Below, piece by piece: positions 1 to 6,048 of a DNA stretch of 6,167 nt; position 1 is the first letter of the stretch; each line of letters opens with the position of its first letter. The position numbers and the translations under genes are program-made. The notes under the pieces were generated by a model. It was not told the origin of the DNA. It was given only the letters and a program-made list of their open reading frames with translations, and searched no databases. The DNA comes from Azonexus sp. Its GTDB lineage: Bacteria > Pseudomonadota > Gammaproteobacteria > Burkholderiales > Rhodocyclaceae. Where the stretch lies: assembly GCA_031285115.1 (NCBI GenBank), contig JAITWU010000179.1:1-6167 (forward strand), in the 5' to 3' direction.

Positions 1-875
1 ACGACATTTTGGGTTGTGCGGATTGATTCGAGAATCGGGATACCCGCTGCGTAAAGCATGGCGAAGGTATTGGCAAAGCGCGACAGGATGATTTTTTTGA
101 GAATCGGGCCAAGCAGCGGCAAGCGCAGTTTCCAGTCATCGAAGCGGAGGCGGGCGGACGGGCTGCGGCGCAGGATAAAAACCGCGAGGCCACCGCTGGC
201 GAAGGGCAGCAGCGCAACGACATACCAGTAATTCACGAGGAGGTCGGAAACAAAAAACAGAATCCGGGTTTGCAGCGGCAACTCAAGCCCCATGCTTTTG
301 ACGAATATTTTGAGTTTGGGCACGAGAAAGCCCATGAGAAAGCAGGTGGCGATCAGGACGACGATGGCGACCAAGGCCGGGTAGATGAGGATTTTTTGCG
401 TGTGGGCGACCAGTTCATCCTCCCAGCGCAGCGATTCGCTGATGCTGTCGAGCACTTCCGGCAACTGGCCGCTGTTTTCGCCAGCTCGCACGAGATTGAC
501 AAAAATCCGCGAGAAGACGCCGGGGTGCGCTTCCAGCGCCTGCGACAGGGTGCGGCCGCCTTCGATGCCTTCGATCAAGGTGGCGACCACTTCACGAAAA
601 CGCGGATGTTCGATCGAATCGCGCAGGTCGGCGAGGCCGTCGAGGATGGGGACGCCAGCGCGGGTCAGTTGTTCGAGATGAAAGCAGAAGTTGATGAGTT
701 CGAGGCGCGGCACGCGGCGCGGCCCGAACAGGGAACGCTGCTCGACCAGATGGCCGGTGACGAGATCGAGTTCCATGCGCTTCAAGCGCATTTCGAGATC
801 AATCAGGTTGATCGCATCGAGCTGGCCGTGGGTTATGCGGCCTTCGGCACTGACGGCCTTGTAGTTGAACAGCAT
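1..875 (-). CDS. mshG: MshG, inner-membrane platform protein of MSHA-type pilus (GspF/PilC family), C-terminus off the window
   Basis: Polytopic inner-membrane protein on which the MshE motor is expected to act to insert or extract pilin subunits. Reading from the ATG at 875-873 gives an uninterrupted frame of 291 codons that leaves the window at base 1. The family is usually about 400 residues, so roughly the last 110 are missing. Residues about 61-183 form the first T2SF/PilC domain (hallmark LTRAGVPILDGL at 70-81 and RAGENSGQLPEVL at 130-142). Hydrophobic segments follow at about 163-185 and 216-236. The second T2SF domain starts near 265 with SRFANTFAMLYAAGIPILES, mirroring the first. The start lies 2 nt after the mshE stop and begins with MLFNYKAVSAEGR, the usual start of this family (F-x-Y-K-A). 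There is no strong Shine-Dalgarno, so translational coupling to mshE is likely. The MshG rather than PilC or GspF name rests on the neighbours. Confidence 0.93.
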   Translation of the reverse strand, partial: MLFNYKAVSAEGRITHGQLDAINLIDLEMRLKRMELDLVTGHLVEQRSLFGPRRVPRLELINFCFHLEQLTRAGVPILDGLADLRDSIEHPRFREVVATLIEGIEGGRTLSQALEAHPGVFSRIFVNLVRAGENSGQLPEVLDSISESLRWEDELVAHTQKILIYPALVAIVVLIATCFLMGFLVPKLKIFVKSMGLELPLQTRILFFVSDLLVNYWYVVALLPFASGGLAVFILRRSPSARLRFDDWKLRLPLLGPILKKIILSRFANTFAMLYAAGIPILESIRTTQNV

Positions 876-877
876 GG

Positions 878-2596
878 CTACATCCGGTCGGTCAGGTCGA
901 CCACCCGCGCCAGTTCTTCGAGCGAGGTGACGCCGGTCAGGACGCGCTGCAAGCCATCTTCGGCCAGCGTGGCGAAGCCTTGCGCCTGCGCCCGCTGGCG
1001 GATTTCGTGCGTGGTCGCGCGGCGGGCGATCAATTCGTCGAGCGCGGCGTCGAGGCGCAGCACTTCCATGATCGCCATGCGCCCGCGATAGCCTTGAAAA
1101 TCGCAACGCTCGCAACCGTTCGCGGCAAACAGCACGGGCCGCTGGCCGTCGGCGAGTCCGCCCAGGCGGGGACCAAGGAGCCGCTGCTCGTGCGCCTCGG
1201 CGTGATAAGGCGCTTTACAGTGCGGGCACAGGCGGCGGATCAGGCGCTGGGCGATGATGCCGATGATGTTGCCAGCCATGATGTCGGGCAGCACGCCGAT
1301 GTCAAAGAGGCGCGGCACCGCGCCGATGGCCGAATTGGTGTGCAGGGTGGTGAATACCTGATGGCCGGTCATGGCGGCGCGAAAAGCCATTTCAGCGGTT
1401 TCGGCGTCGCGCACTTCGCCGACCAGGATGACATCGGGGTCTTGGCGCATCATCGAGCGGATGCCGTTGGCGAAATCGAGCTTGGCGCTTTCCGCCACCG
1501 AAGTCTGGCGCACCAGCGGCATCGGGTATTCGACCGGATCTTCGAGGGTCATGATGTGGATGCCCTCGGCGTTGATGTGGTTGAGAATGGAGTAGAGCGT
1601 CGTCGTCTTGCCGCTGCCGGTGGGGCCGGTGACGAGGATGATGCCTTCGGGCCGGGAAATCATCAGCTTCAACTGGTGCAGGTGCTCCTCGGCGAGACCG
1701 AGCTGTTCAAGCGGGACGATGCCCTTTTGCCGGTCGAGAATGCGCAGCACGATATTTTCGCCGTGGATGGTCGGCTGGCTGGCGACGCGGAAATCGACGG
1801 TGCGACCGGAAACCGTGAGGCCGATACGGCCATCCTGCGGCGCTCGCATTTCGGCGATATTCATGCCCGAAAGCACCTTGATGCGCACCGTCATCGCTGG
1901 CCAGTACGATTTATGCAGGGCGCGGATCTGGCGCAGGATGCCGTCGATGCGATAGCGGATGCGCAAAAAATTGGCTTCCGGCTCGAAGTGGATGTCGGAC
2001 GCCTCGCGCTTGACGGCGTCGGTCATGATCGAGTCGATCAGGCGCACCACCGGCTGGCTGTATTGATCGTCGCTCGCCGAAATGCTTTTCCAGTCGATTT
2101 CGCCGGTTTCGATTTCGTGCAGGATGCCGTCGATGGATAACTCGTGACCGTAGTACTGGTCGATGGCGCGGTCGATTTCCGATTCCCCGGCGAGCAGGGT
2201 TTCGATTTCGGCGTACTCGTCGATCAGCGTCCGCACGCGGTCGAGGCCGACGATGTCGTTGAGGTCGGAAATAGCGAGCGTCAGCCGCCGGTTGTGCTGG
2301 TCGTAGTCGAGCGGCAGGAGGTGGTAGCGTTTGGCGAGTTCGCGCGGCACCATTTTCAGCGCCTGCGGATCGACCACCGCATGGCTGAGGTCGATGCTCT
2401 GCTTGCCCAGACTCTCCGACAGGGCCTGGCGCAAGGTCGCCTCGGTGACGAAGCCGAGTGAAACGAGCAGCTTGCCAATCGGTTGGTCGTTCTTCATCTG
2501 CTCCAGGAGCGCGATACGCAACTGGTCTTCCGAGAGGATGCCTTCGGAAATGAGGATCTGGCCGATCGGCTGACGTTGCAGCACGGCGGAACTCAC
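878..2596 (-). CDS. mshE: MshE, MSHA-type pilus assembly ATPase (GspE/PilB family)
   Basis: Cytoplasmic hexameric ATPase expected to power pilus assembly; 572 residues, a normal length. The N-terminus (about 10-62) carries two MshEN-like 24-residue motifs, starting at P10 and P39 and separated by exactly five residues. They keep G12/L15/L21/L26/L30/Q33 and G41/L44/V50/L55/L59, but the leading Arg is Pro in both and the final Gln of the second is Ser62. The ATPase core is complete: Walker A GPTGSGKTT at 324-332, Asp box TLEDPVEY at 350-357, Walker B DPDVILVGEVRD at 386-397 and His box TGHQVFTTLHT at 410-420. A zinc-binding tetracysteine is present as CPHC (457-460) and CERC (495-498), typical of GspE/PilB/MshE extension ATPases and absent from PilT. 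The GTG start overlaps the upstream stop as GTGA (4 nt). No good Shine-Dalgarno is visible, so coupling is likely. A second GTG at codon 5 is an alternative start. Confidence 0.95.
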   Translation of the reverse strand: MSSAVLQRQPIGQILISEGILSEDQLRIALLEQMKNDQPIGKLLVSLGFVTEATLRQALSESLGKQSIDLSHAVVDPQALKMVPRELAKRYHLLPLDYDQHNRRLTLAISDLNDIVGLDRVRTLIDEYAEIETLLAGESEIDRAIDQYYGHELSIDGILHEIETGEIDWKSISASDDQYSQPVVRLIDSIMTDAVKREASDIHFEPEANFLRIRYRIDGILRQIRALHKSYWPAMTVRIKVLSGMNIAEMRAPQDGRIGLTVSGRTVDFRVASQPTIHGENIVLRILDRQKGIVPLEQLGLAEEHLHQLKLMISRPEGIILVTGPTGSGKTTTLYSILNHINAEGIHIMTLEDPVEYPMPLVRQTSVAESAKLDFANGIRSMMRQDPDVILVGEVRDAETAEMAFRAAMTGHQVFTTLHTNSAIGAVPRLFDIGVLPDIMAGNIIGIIAQRLIRRLCPHCKAPYHAEAHEQRLLGPRLGGLADGQRPVLFAANGCERCDFQGYRGRMAIMEVLRLDAALDELIARRATTHEIRQRAQAQGFATLAEDGLQRVLTGVTSLEELARVVDLTDRM

Positions 2597-3939
2597 TCTG
2601 CCAGATCAGCCAGACGCCGCCGCGCCGCTTCGGGGTCGAAGGCGGGCAGCCGTCCGGCGGCGGCTTCGAGGGCCAGCCGGTAATGCCGGGCGGCGAGGCG
2701 GGGCTGGCGCAACTGGTCGAGGCTGACCGCCAGATTGAAGAGATAGTCAGGGTTGCCGGAGTCGGCGGCGACGGCGTTGAAATAGCACGATTGCGCCTCG
2801 GCCCAACGCTGCTGGCGGGCGTAGAGATTGCCAAGGGCGAAATTGAGTTCAGCCGCCTGCGGCCGGGCGGCGAGCAGCGTTTTCAGGCGGCTCTCGGCGG
2901 TTTGCGCGTCGCCCTGGGCGGCGCGGCTGGCGAGCGCCGCCGCCTGCGCCGCCGGATTGGTCGGATCAGCCGCCAGCGCCCGCTGCCGCCAGTTTTCGGC
3001 TTCGTTCAGGCGGCCCTGATATTGGGCAATGGCGGCGAGCGCCAACAGGGCGTCGGTCTGCTGCGGGTCGCGGCGCAACGCCTTGAGAAAAGACTGGCTG
3101 GCCCCGTCGAGATCGCCCGCCTGCAAACGGCTATGCGCTTCGACGAGATCGGCGTCGGGGCGCGTCGGCGTTGGCGTCAGACGAATCGGCGGGGCGGCGG
3201 ACGCGCCCGCCGCAGCTTCAAGCCGGGGGCGCGGCGGGGGGGGCGAATCAGGCGAAATGCGGCGCGGGGCAAGGCTTGGCGGCGCGTCGGGTGTCGCGTC
3301 TGGCGTCACCTTTGTCACCTCTCGCGGCGGCGCGGCGCTGGTTCCGGCGGCGAGCGGCGGCAAGGGTTGCACGGACGGCAGGGGCGGGGTTGCGCCGCTG
3401 TTGTTGGCCGCTGGCGCAGGCGTCGGCATCGGTTGCGGTCGGGCGGCAAGTTGCCCCCGGTTGAGGCTGTTGACCTGATACCAGACGTAACCGCCAATGC
3501 CGCCAGCGACTAACAACAGCGCGCCAAGGCCGAGCCAGAGCCGGTTGTGGTTGTTGGCGGCGGGTTCGGGCCGGGTGGCGAAGCTGCTGCGGGCCATTGG
3601 CTCAGGACTTGCCGATTGGCTCCTCGCTTGCGGCGGCGGGGGGGGCGGCGTTTTCAAGCGCCCGCCTTCCGCCGCAGGCGGCGCAGGGTTTTGCGCCGAA
3701 TCGGCAAGTTCGGCGTCGACGGCGGCGAGATGTTCAGCGAGATCAGGCAGCGGGTTGGCGGCGACAGCGACATCGCGGGCCAGCGGTTCGAGGCTCAGGC
3801 CGCCGTCAGCAACCGCTGCGGGCGTCTCCTTGTCGGTCTCCTTGCCGGTCTCCTTATTGGCCTCCCTGCCAGCCTGCTGGCGGGCGGCTTCCTGTTTGCT
3901 TGCTTCGGCCCGTTTGAGGGCATCCATCAACAGGCTCAT
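2593..3939 (-). CDS. mshN: MshN-like bitopic membrane protein with proline-rich linker and C-terminal TPR repeats
   Basis: Likely inner-membrane/periplasmic assembly factor linking the platform to the secretin; the role is inferred from position and architecture. The 448 residues read: a conserved amphipathic start MSLLMDALKRAEASKQEA, resembling the MSYILDALKKAE start of GspB/ExeB proteins; a charged Lys/Glu-rich and proline-rich cytoplasmic part to about 130; one membrane segment at about 134-156 (LWLGLGALLLVAGGIGGYVW); a Pro/Ala-rich periplasmic linker at about 165-262; then TPR-type helical repeats at about 263-425 (for example ALRRDPQQTDALLALAAIAQ and LGNLYARQQRWAEAQSCYFN). The ATG chosen keeps the conserved N-terminal motif. 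It begins 9 nt after the mshL stop, and its stop overlaps the mshE start. Sequence similarity to characterised MshN cannot be judged by eye, so the symbol rests mainly on order and domain plan. The gene contains two G8/C8 runs and a 12-bp tandem repeat. Confidence 0.8.
   Translation of the reverse strand: MSLLMDALKRAEASKQEAARQQAGREANKETGKETDKETPAAVADGGLSLEPLARDVAVAANPLPDLAEHLAAVDAELADSAQNPAPPAAEGGRLKTPPPPPPQARSQSASPEPMARSSFATRPEPAANNHNRLWLGLGALLLVAGGIGGYVWYQVNSLNRGQLAARPQPMPTPAPAANNSGATPPLPSVQPLPPLAAGTSAAPPREVTKVTPDATPDAPPSLAPRRISPDSPPPPRPRLEAAAGASAAPPIRLTPTPTRPDADLVEAHSRLQAGDLDGASQSFLKALRRDPQQTDALLALAAIAQYQGRLNEAENWRQRALAADPTNPAAQAAALASRAAQGDAQTAESRLKTLLAARPQAAELNFALGNLYARQQRWAEAQSCYFNAVAADSGNPDYLFNLAVSLDQLRQPRLAARHYRLALEAAAGRLPAFDPEAARRRLADLAE
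3236..3243. repeat. 8-nt G homopolymer (C8 on the coding strand) in the mshN-like gene
   Basis: Eight consecutive G on the plus strand, read as C8 by the mshN-like gene, coding for prolines near residues 232-236 of the periplasmic linker just before the TPR repeats. The reading frame is intact at this length. Confidence 0.9.
3638..3645. repeat. 8-nt G homopolymer (C8 on the coding strand) in the mshN-like gene
   Basis: Eight consecutive G on the plus strand, C8 in the gene, within the polyproline stretch at about residues 98-103 before the membrane segment. The frame is intact at this length. Loss of one base would move reading into a frame with a stop no later than 3317-3315, before the TPR region. 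Confidence 0.9.
3824..3871. repeat. 12-bp tandem repeat, four units, in the mshN-like gene
   Basis: Units start at 3824, 3836, 3848 and 3860: GTCTCCTTGTCG, GTCTCCTTGCCG, GTCTCCTTATTG and a degenerate GCCTCCCTGCCA. They encode the NKETGKETDKET stretch near residues 28-39 of the mshN-like protein. As the unit is a multiple of three, copy changes would lengthen or shorten the charged cytoplasmic linker without shifting the frame. Confidence 0.85.
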
Positions 3940-3948
3940 GGCGGACGC

Positions 3949-5796
3949 TCAAGGACTGGGGGCGATGTTGAACGGCTGCGCTTCATTCGGCGGGGCGAAG
4001 AAGTCAGCGCCGGGCAGATACGGGCGCAGGCGGGCATAGTCGCCATCGAGGCTGGCGTCGCGGATGACCACGGGGCGGAGCAGAATGACCAGTTCGGTTT
4101 TTTGCGCCTGATTGTTGCGGTTGTTGGCGACTTCGCCGAGCAGCGGAATCTGGCCGAGGAGCGGTACGCGCTGGTTCTGGTAGTCGATCTTGTCTTCCAT
4201 CAGGCCGCCGAGGACGGCGATATTGCCGCTGGTGACCCGCATCACCGACTCGATTTCCTTGGTGCGGATGACCGGCACGAGATTCTGGATGGTCGTCGTC
4301 GTCTGCCCATTGCTGACGCGCAGATTCGGATTCGGGTCCTGGATGACATTGGCGACCGAGGTAATGGTCGGGCGAATGTTGAGGGTGATCGTGTCGTTGT
4401 CGCTGATCTGCGGCGTGACGCTGACCACGAGGCCGACCGAAACCGATTGCGGCGTCGTCGTGTAAGTGACCTGCGAGCCGACATTGGCGGTGTTGGTGGT
4501 ATCGGCCTTGACGTTGAAATAGACGTAGTTTTCGACCACTTTGAGCAGCGCCGTCTGGTTGTTCAGTACCGAGAGGCGCGGGCTGGACAACACCTTGGTC
4601 GTGCCGAAGGCGTTGAACAGGGTGACCAGCGCGGCGGGGTCGCTGTTGCGGCTGTAGGAGAGATTCACCGCGTTGGCGGTGAGGCTGTCGCCGATAAAGG
4701 AAAAAGTCCCGCCTCTGACCAGGCTGCTCCAGTTGATGCCTTGCTGATAGCCATCGTTCAAGGTGACTTCGATGATGGTCGCTTCGATCAGCACCTGACG
4801 GCGGGCTGAATTGGCGACGCGATCGAGAAATTCCTGAATCCGCTCATGCTGGCGCTGCGTTGCGCGAACGGTGACGACGCCGGTTTCCGGGTTGATGATG
4901 ACGGAAGCCGCCTCGCGGAAAGTGCTGGTGCGATAGACGGTGGCGCCTGTCCGCTGGCTGTTGGTCGGCGCGGGATTGGCCTGGAGCGCGTTGGCGATGC
5001 TGCGGGCGGCGTTGCGACCGCTTTGCAGTAGCGTCGCCGCGCCGCTGCCGGATTGTTCGGCGTTTTCCTCGATAATCGTTTCGCTGGAGCCTTCGGGCAG
5101 AATCTTGTCGGTTTCGCGCAACAGATCTTTGATGTTTTTTTCCAGCGATTCCCAGAAACGGTTTTTGGAACTGTTCTCGATCTGCGTGCTGGAAACATTG
5201 CCGCTGGCGTTGTTCATATTGCTGCCGCCGCTGCCGTAGTTGCCGACGCCGGTGGCGATTTGCGTATTGGTCGACACGGTGGCCGTGATATTGCGCGACA
5301 TATTCACGTAATCGACCTGATAGTGCTTGAGAAAGGGCGAATCGGGCATCGCCGACAGATTCGGCCCGTCGATCTCGAAACGCATATCGACCTGTCTGGC
5401 GATGCGGCTCAAGATTTGCGGCAGCGTCTGGTCGAGGGCGTTCAAGGAAACGACGCCGGTAATGCCGGGGTGAATGTCCACATTGACCTTGGCGTCACGC
5501 GCTAGCGCAAACAAAAGATCATGCACCGGCACATTGTTGACCACCACGCTGTAGGTTTCCATTTTCGCCTGCGGGCGCGGCAGCGGCAGGGCCAGCGTCT
5601 GCTGCACCGGGGCCGGAATGGGAGCCGATAGCGGCGTCGGGACGGCGGTGGCGGCGTTCCCCCCGCCCGTTTCGCCGCCGAGATGGCCCTTCAACGGCTC
5701 ACGCGGGACCGGGGCCGAACAGGCGCTCAAAAGCGCGGCCAAAAAAACAGCCGCCAGCAAGGAGATGATCGTTGCGCTGGAATCCCCGATTTTCAT
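3949..5796 (-). CDS. mshL: MshL, lipoprotein secretin of MSHA-type pilus
   Basis: Outer-membrane pore through which the pilus would exit; 615 residues. The N-terminus is a lipoprotein signal peptide: positive start, hydrophobic core ISLLAAVFLAALL, and lipobox LSAC with Cys26 followed by Ser, which favours outer-membrane sorting. A Gly/Pro-rich linker runs to about 75. An STN/N0-type domain follows at about 80-145 (VVVNNVPVHDLLFALA, then VVSLNALDQTLPQILSRIA). An N-terminal secretin region at about 158-330 includes a Gly/Ser/Asn-rich insertion at about 176-212 and a helical FWESLEKNIKDLLRE segment. The secretin core at about 334-578 shows VLIEATIIEVTLNDGYQQGI, LSSPRLSVLNNQTALLKV and the late motif VPLLGQIPLLG. 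The MshL rather than PilQ or GspD name rests on the following mshN-like, mshE and mshG genes and on the lipobox. It is the first msh gene in the window. The expected upstream mshI/J/K are not here. Confidence 0.94.
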   Translation of the reverse strand: MKIGDSSATIISLLAAVFLAALLSACSAPVPREPLKGHLGGETGGGNAATAVPTPLSAPIPAPVQQTLALPLPRPQAKMETYSVVVNNVPVHDLLFALARDAKVNVDIHPGITGVVSLNALDQTLPQILSRIARQVDMRFEIDGPNLSAMPDSPFLKHYQVDYVNMSRNITATVSTNTQIATGVGNYGSGGSNMNNASGNVSSTQIENSSKNRFWESLEKNIKDLLRETDKILPEGSSETIIEENAEQSGSGAATLLQSGRNAARSIANALQANPAPTNSQRTGATVYRTSTFREAASVIINPETGVVTVRATQRQHERIQEFLDRVANSARRQVLIEATIIEVTLNDGYQQGINWSSLVRGGTFSFIGDSLTANAVNLSYSRNSDPAALVTLFNAFGTTKVLSSPRLSVLNNQTALLKVVENYVYFNVKADTTNTANVGSQVTYTTTPQSVSVGLVVSVTPQISDNDTITLNIRPTITSVANVIQDPNPNLRVSNGQTTTTIQNLVPVIRTKEIESVMRVTSGNIAVLGGLMEDKIDYQNQRVPLLGQIPLLGEVANNRNNQAQKTELVILLRPVVIRDASLDGDYARLRPYLPGADFFAPPNEAQPFNIAPSP

Positions 5797-5807
5797 CGGT
5801 CTGTTTA

Positions 5808-5815
5808 CCCTCTCT
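5808..5815 (-). promoter_or_regulatory. Ribosome binding site of mshL
   Basis: On the minus strand AGAGAGGG lies 11 nt before the mshL ATG. It is the only clear Shine-Dalgarno-like sequence in front of any of the four msh genes here, which supports the chosen start and suggests the downstream genes rely on coupled translation. The spacing is slightly long. Confidence 0.55.
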
Positions 5816-5820
5816 CGACG

Positions 5821-5842
5821 TTCAGGCTCTACCCGGCCTGAA
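5821..5842. repeat. Perfect inverted repeat in the mshL leader
   Basis: TTCAGGC (5821-5827), an 8-nt spacer and GCCTGAA (5836-5842) form a perfect 7-bp inverted repeat ending 25 nt before the mshL start codon. On the minus-strand transcript it could fold as a hairpin just upstream of the ribosome binding site. No U-run follows on either strand, so a classical intrinsic terminator is unlikely. It could equally be a protein-binding site or chance. Confidence 0.5.
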
Positions 5843-5940
5843 TATCGTTGATGCTAGCACGTTCATCATTGTGTCGTCATGGCTGGCGAGCGCCTCAACA
5901 GGGCAATCGCCTGAATCGACATGCTCGCAGCGTCCGATAC
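5843..5940. other. Non-coding spacer with no recognised feature
   Basis: About 100 bases between the mshL leader hairpin and the REP-like palindromes. Both strands were read. There is no convincing reading frame and no clear -35/-10 promoter pair; AT-rich patches such as TGCTAGCAT and GATATT on the minus strand are possible -10 elements, but no well-spaced -35 accompanies them. No remnant of mshK or another pilus gene was recognised. Confidence 0.5.
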
Positions 5941-5984
5941 TCCCCTCTCCCTTGAGGGGAGAGGGGCCGGGGGAGAGGGTGAAG
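5941..5984 (+). repeat. REP-like palindromic repeat, copy 1
   Basis: CCCCTCTCCC (5942-5951) and GGGAGAGGGG (5957-5966) form a perfect 10-bp stem with a 5-nt loop, followed by the tail CCGGGGGAGAGGGTGAAG. This stem-plus-purine-tail form (CCCTCTCCC, GGGAGAGGG, then GGGGAGAGGGTGAA) resembles intergenic palindromes common in GC-rich proteobacterial genomes. The assignment is by pattern recall, not by search. Confidence 0.75.
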
Positions 5985-6010
5985 CGATGAAAAGAGCGCT
6001 TCCGGTCATT

Positions 6011-6048
6011 CTCCCCCTCTCCCCAACCCCTCTCCCGCGGGGGGAGAG
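6011..6048 (-). repeat. REP-like palindromic repeat, copy 2, inverted
   Basis: Read on the minus strand this has the same layout as copy 1: stem CTCTCCC/GGGAGAG (6042-6048 with 6030-6036) around a CCGCGG-containing loop, then the tail GGTTGGGGAGAGGGGGAGAA. The two copies point towards each other. Between them GAAGCG (5981-5986) and CGCTTC (5997-6002) are also complementary, so the whole 5941-6048 block can fold as a nested BIME-like structure. Confidence 0.72.

Noticed and set aside
270..1091. Plus-strand open frame (273 codons) antisense to mshG and the end of mshE
   Set aside because: The minus strand encodes a clear GspF-family protein here; the plus frame is a shadow with no motif.
980..2140. 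Plus-strand open frame (386 codons) antisense to mshE
   Set aside because: Its composition (His, Asp, Ala, Arg rich) mirrors the opposite strand of a conserved ATPase whose motifs are all intact; no independent start signal or domain.
1911..2834. Minus-strand open frame (307 codons) overlapping mshE and the mshN-like gene in another frame
   Set aside because: It crosses both genes out of frame and encodes Arg/Pro/Ala-rich sequence without recognisable motifs, whereas the in-frame proteins match known families.
3547..4809. Long plus-strand open frame (420 codons) antisense to the mshN-like gene and mshL
   Set aside because: It spans the junction of two well-supported minus-strand genes and its translation is Arg/Gly/Asp/Val-rich low-information sequence with no domain pattern. 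It is a shadow frame produced by high GC3 on the coding strand.
878..5796. Type II secretion (gsp) or type IVa pilus (pil) operon instead of msh
   Set aside because: The order secretin, TPR protein, ATPase, platform with a lipoprotein secretin and an MshEN-type motor fits MSHA loci. In gsp loci GspC-D-E-F have a PDZ/HR protein first, and pilQ is normally apart from pilB-C.
5941..6048. CRISPR array or intrinsic terminator reading of the GGGGAGAGG block
   Set aside because: Only two inverted, imperfect copies with no regular spacers, so it is not a CRISPR. The strong stems lack a following T-run on either strand, so a standard terminator is not supported, although such structures may still attenuate transcription.
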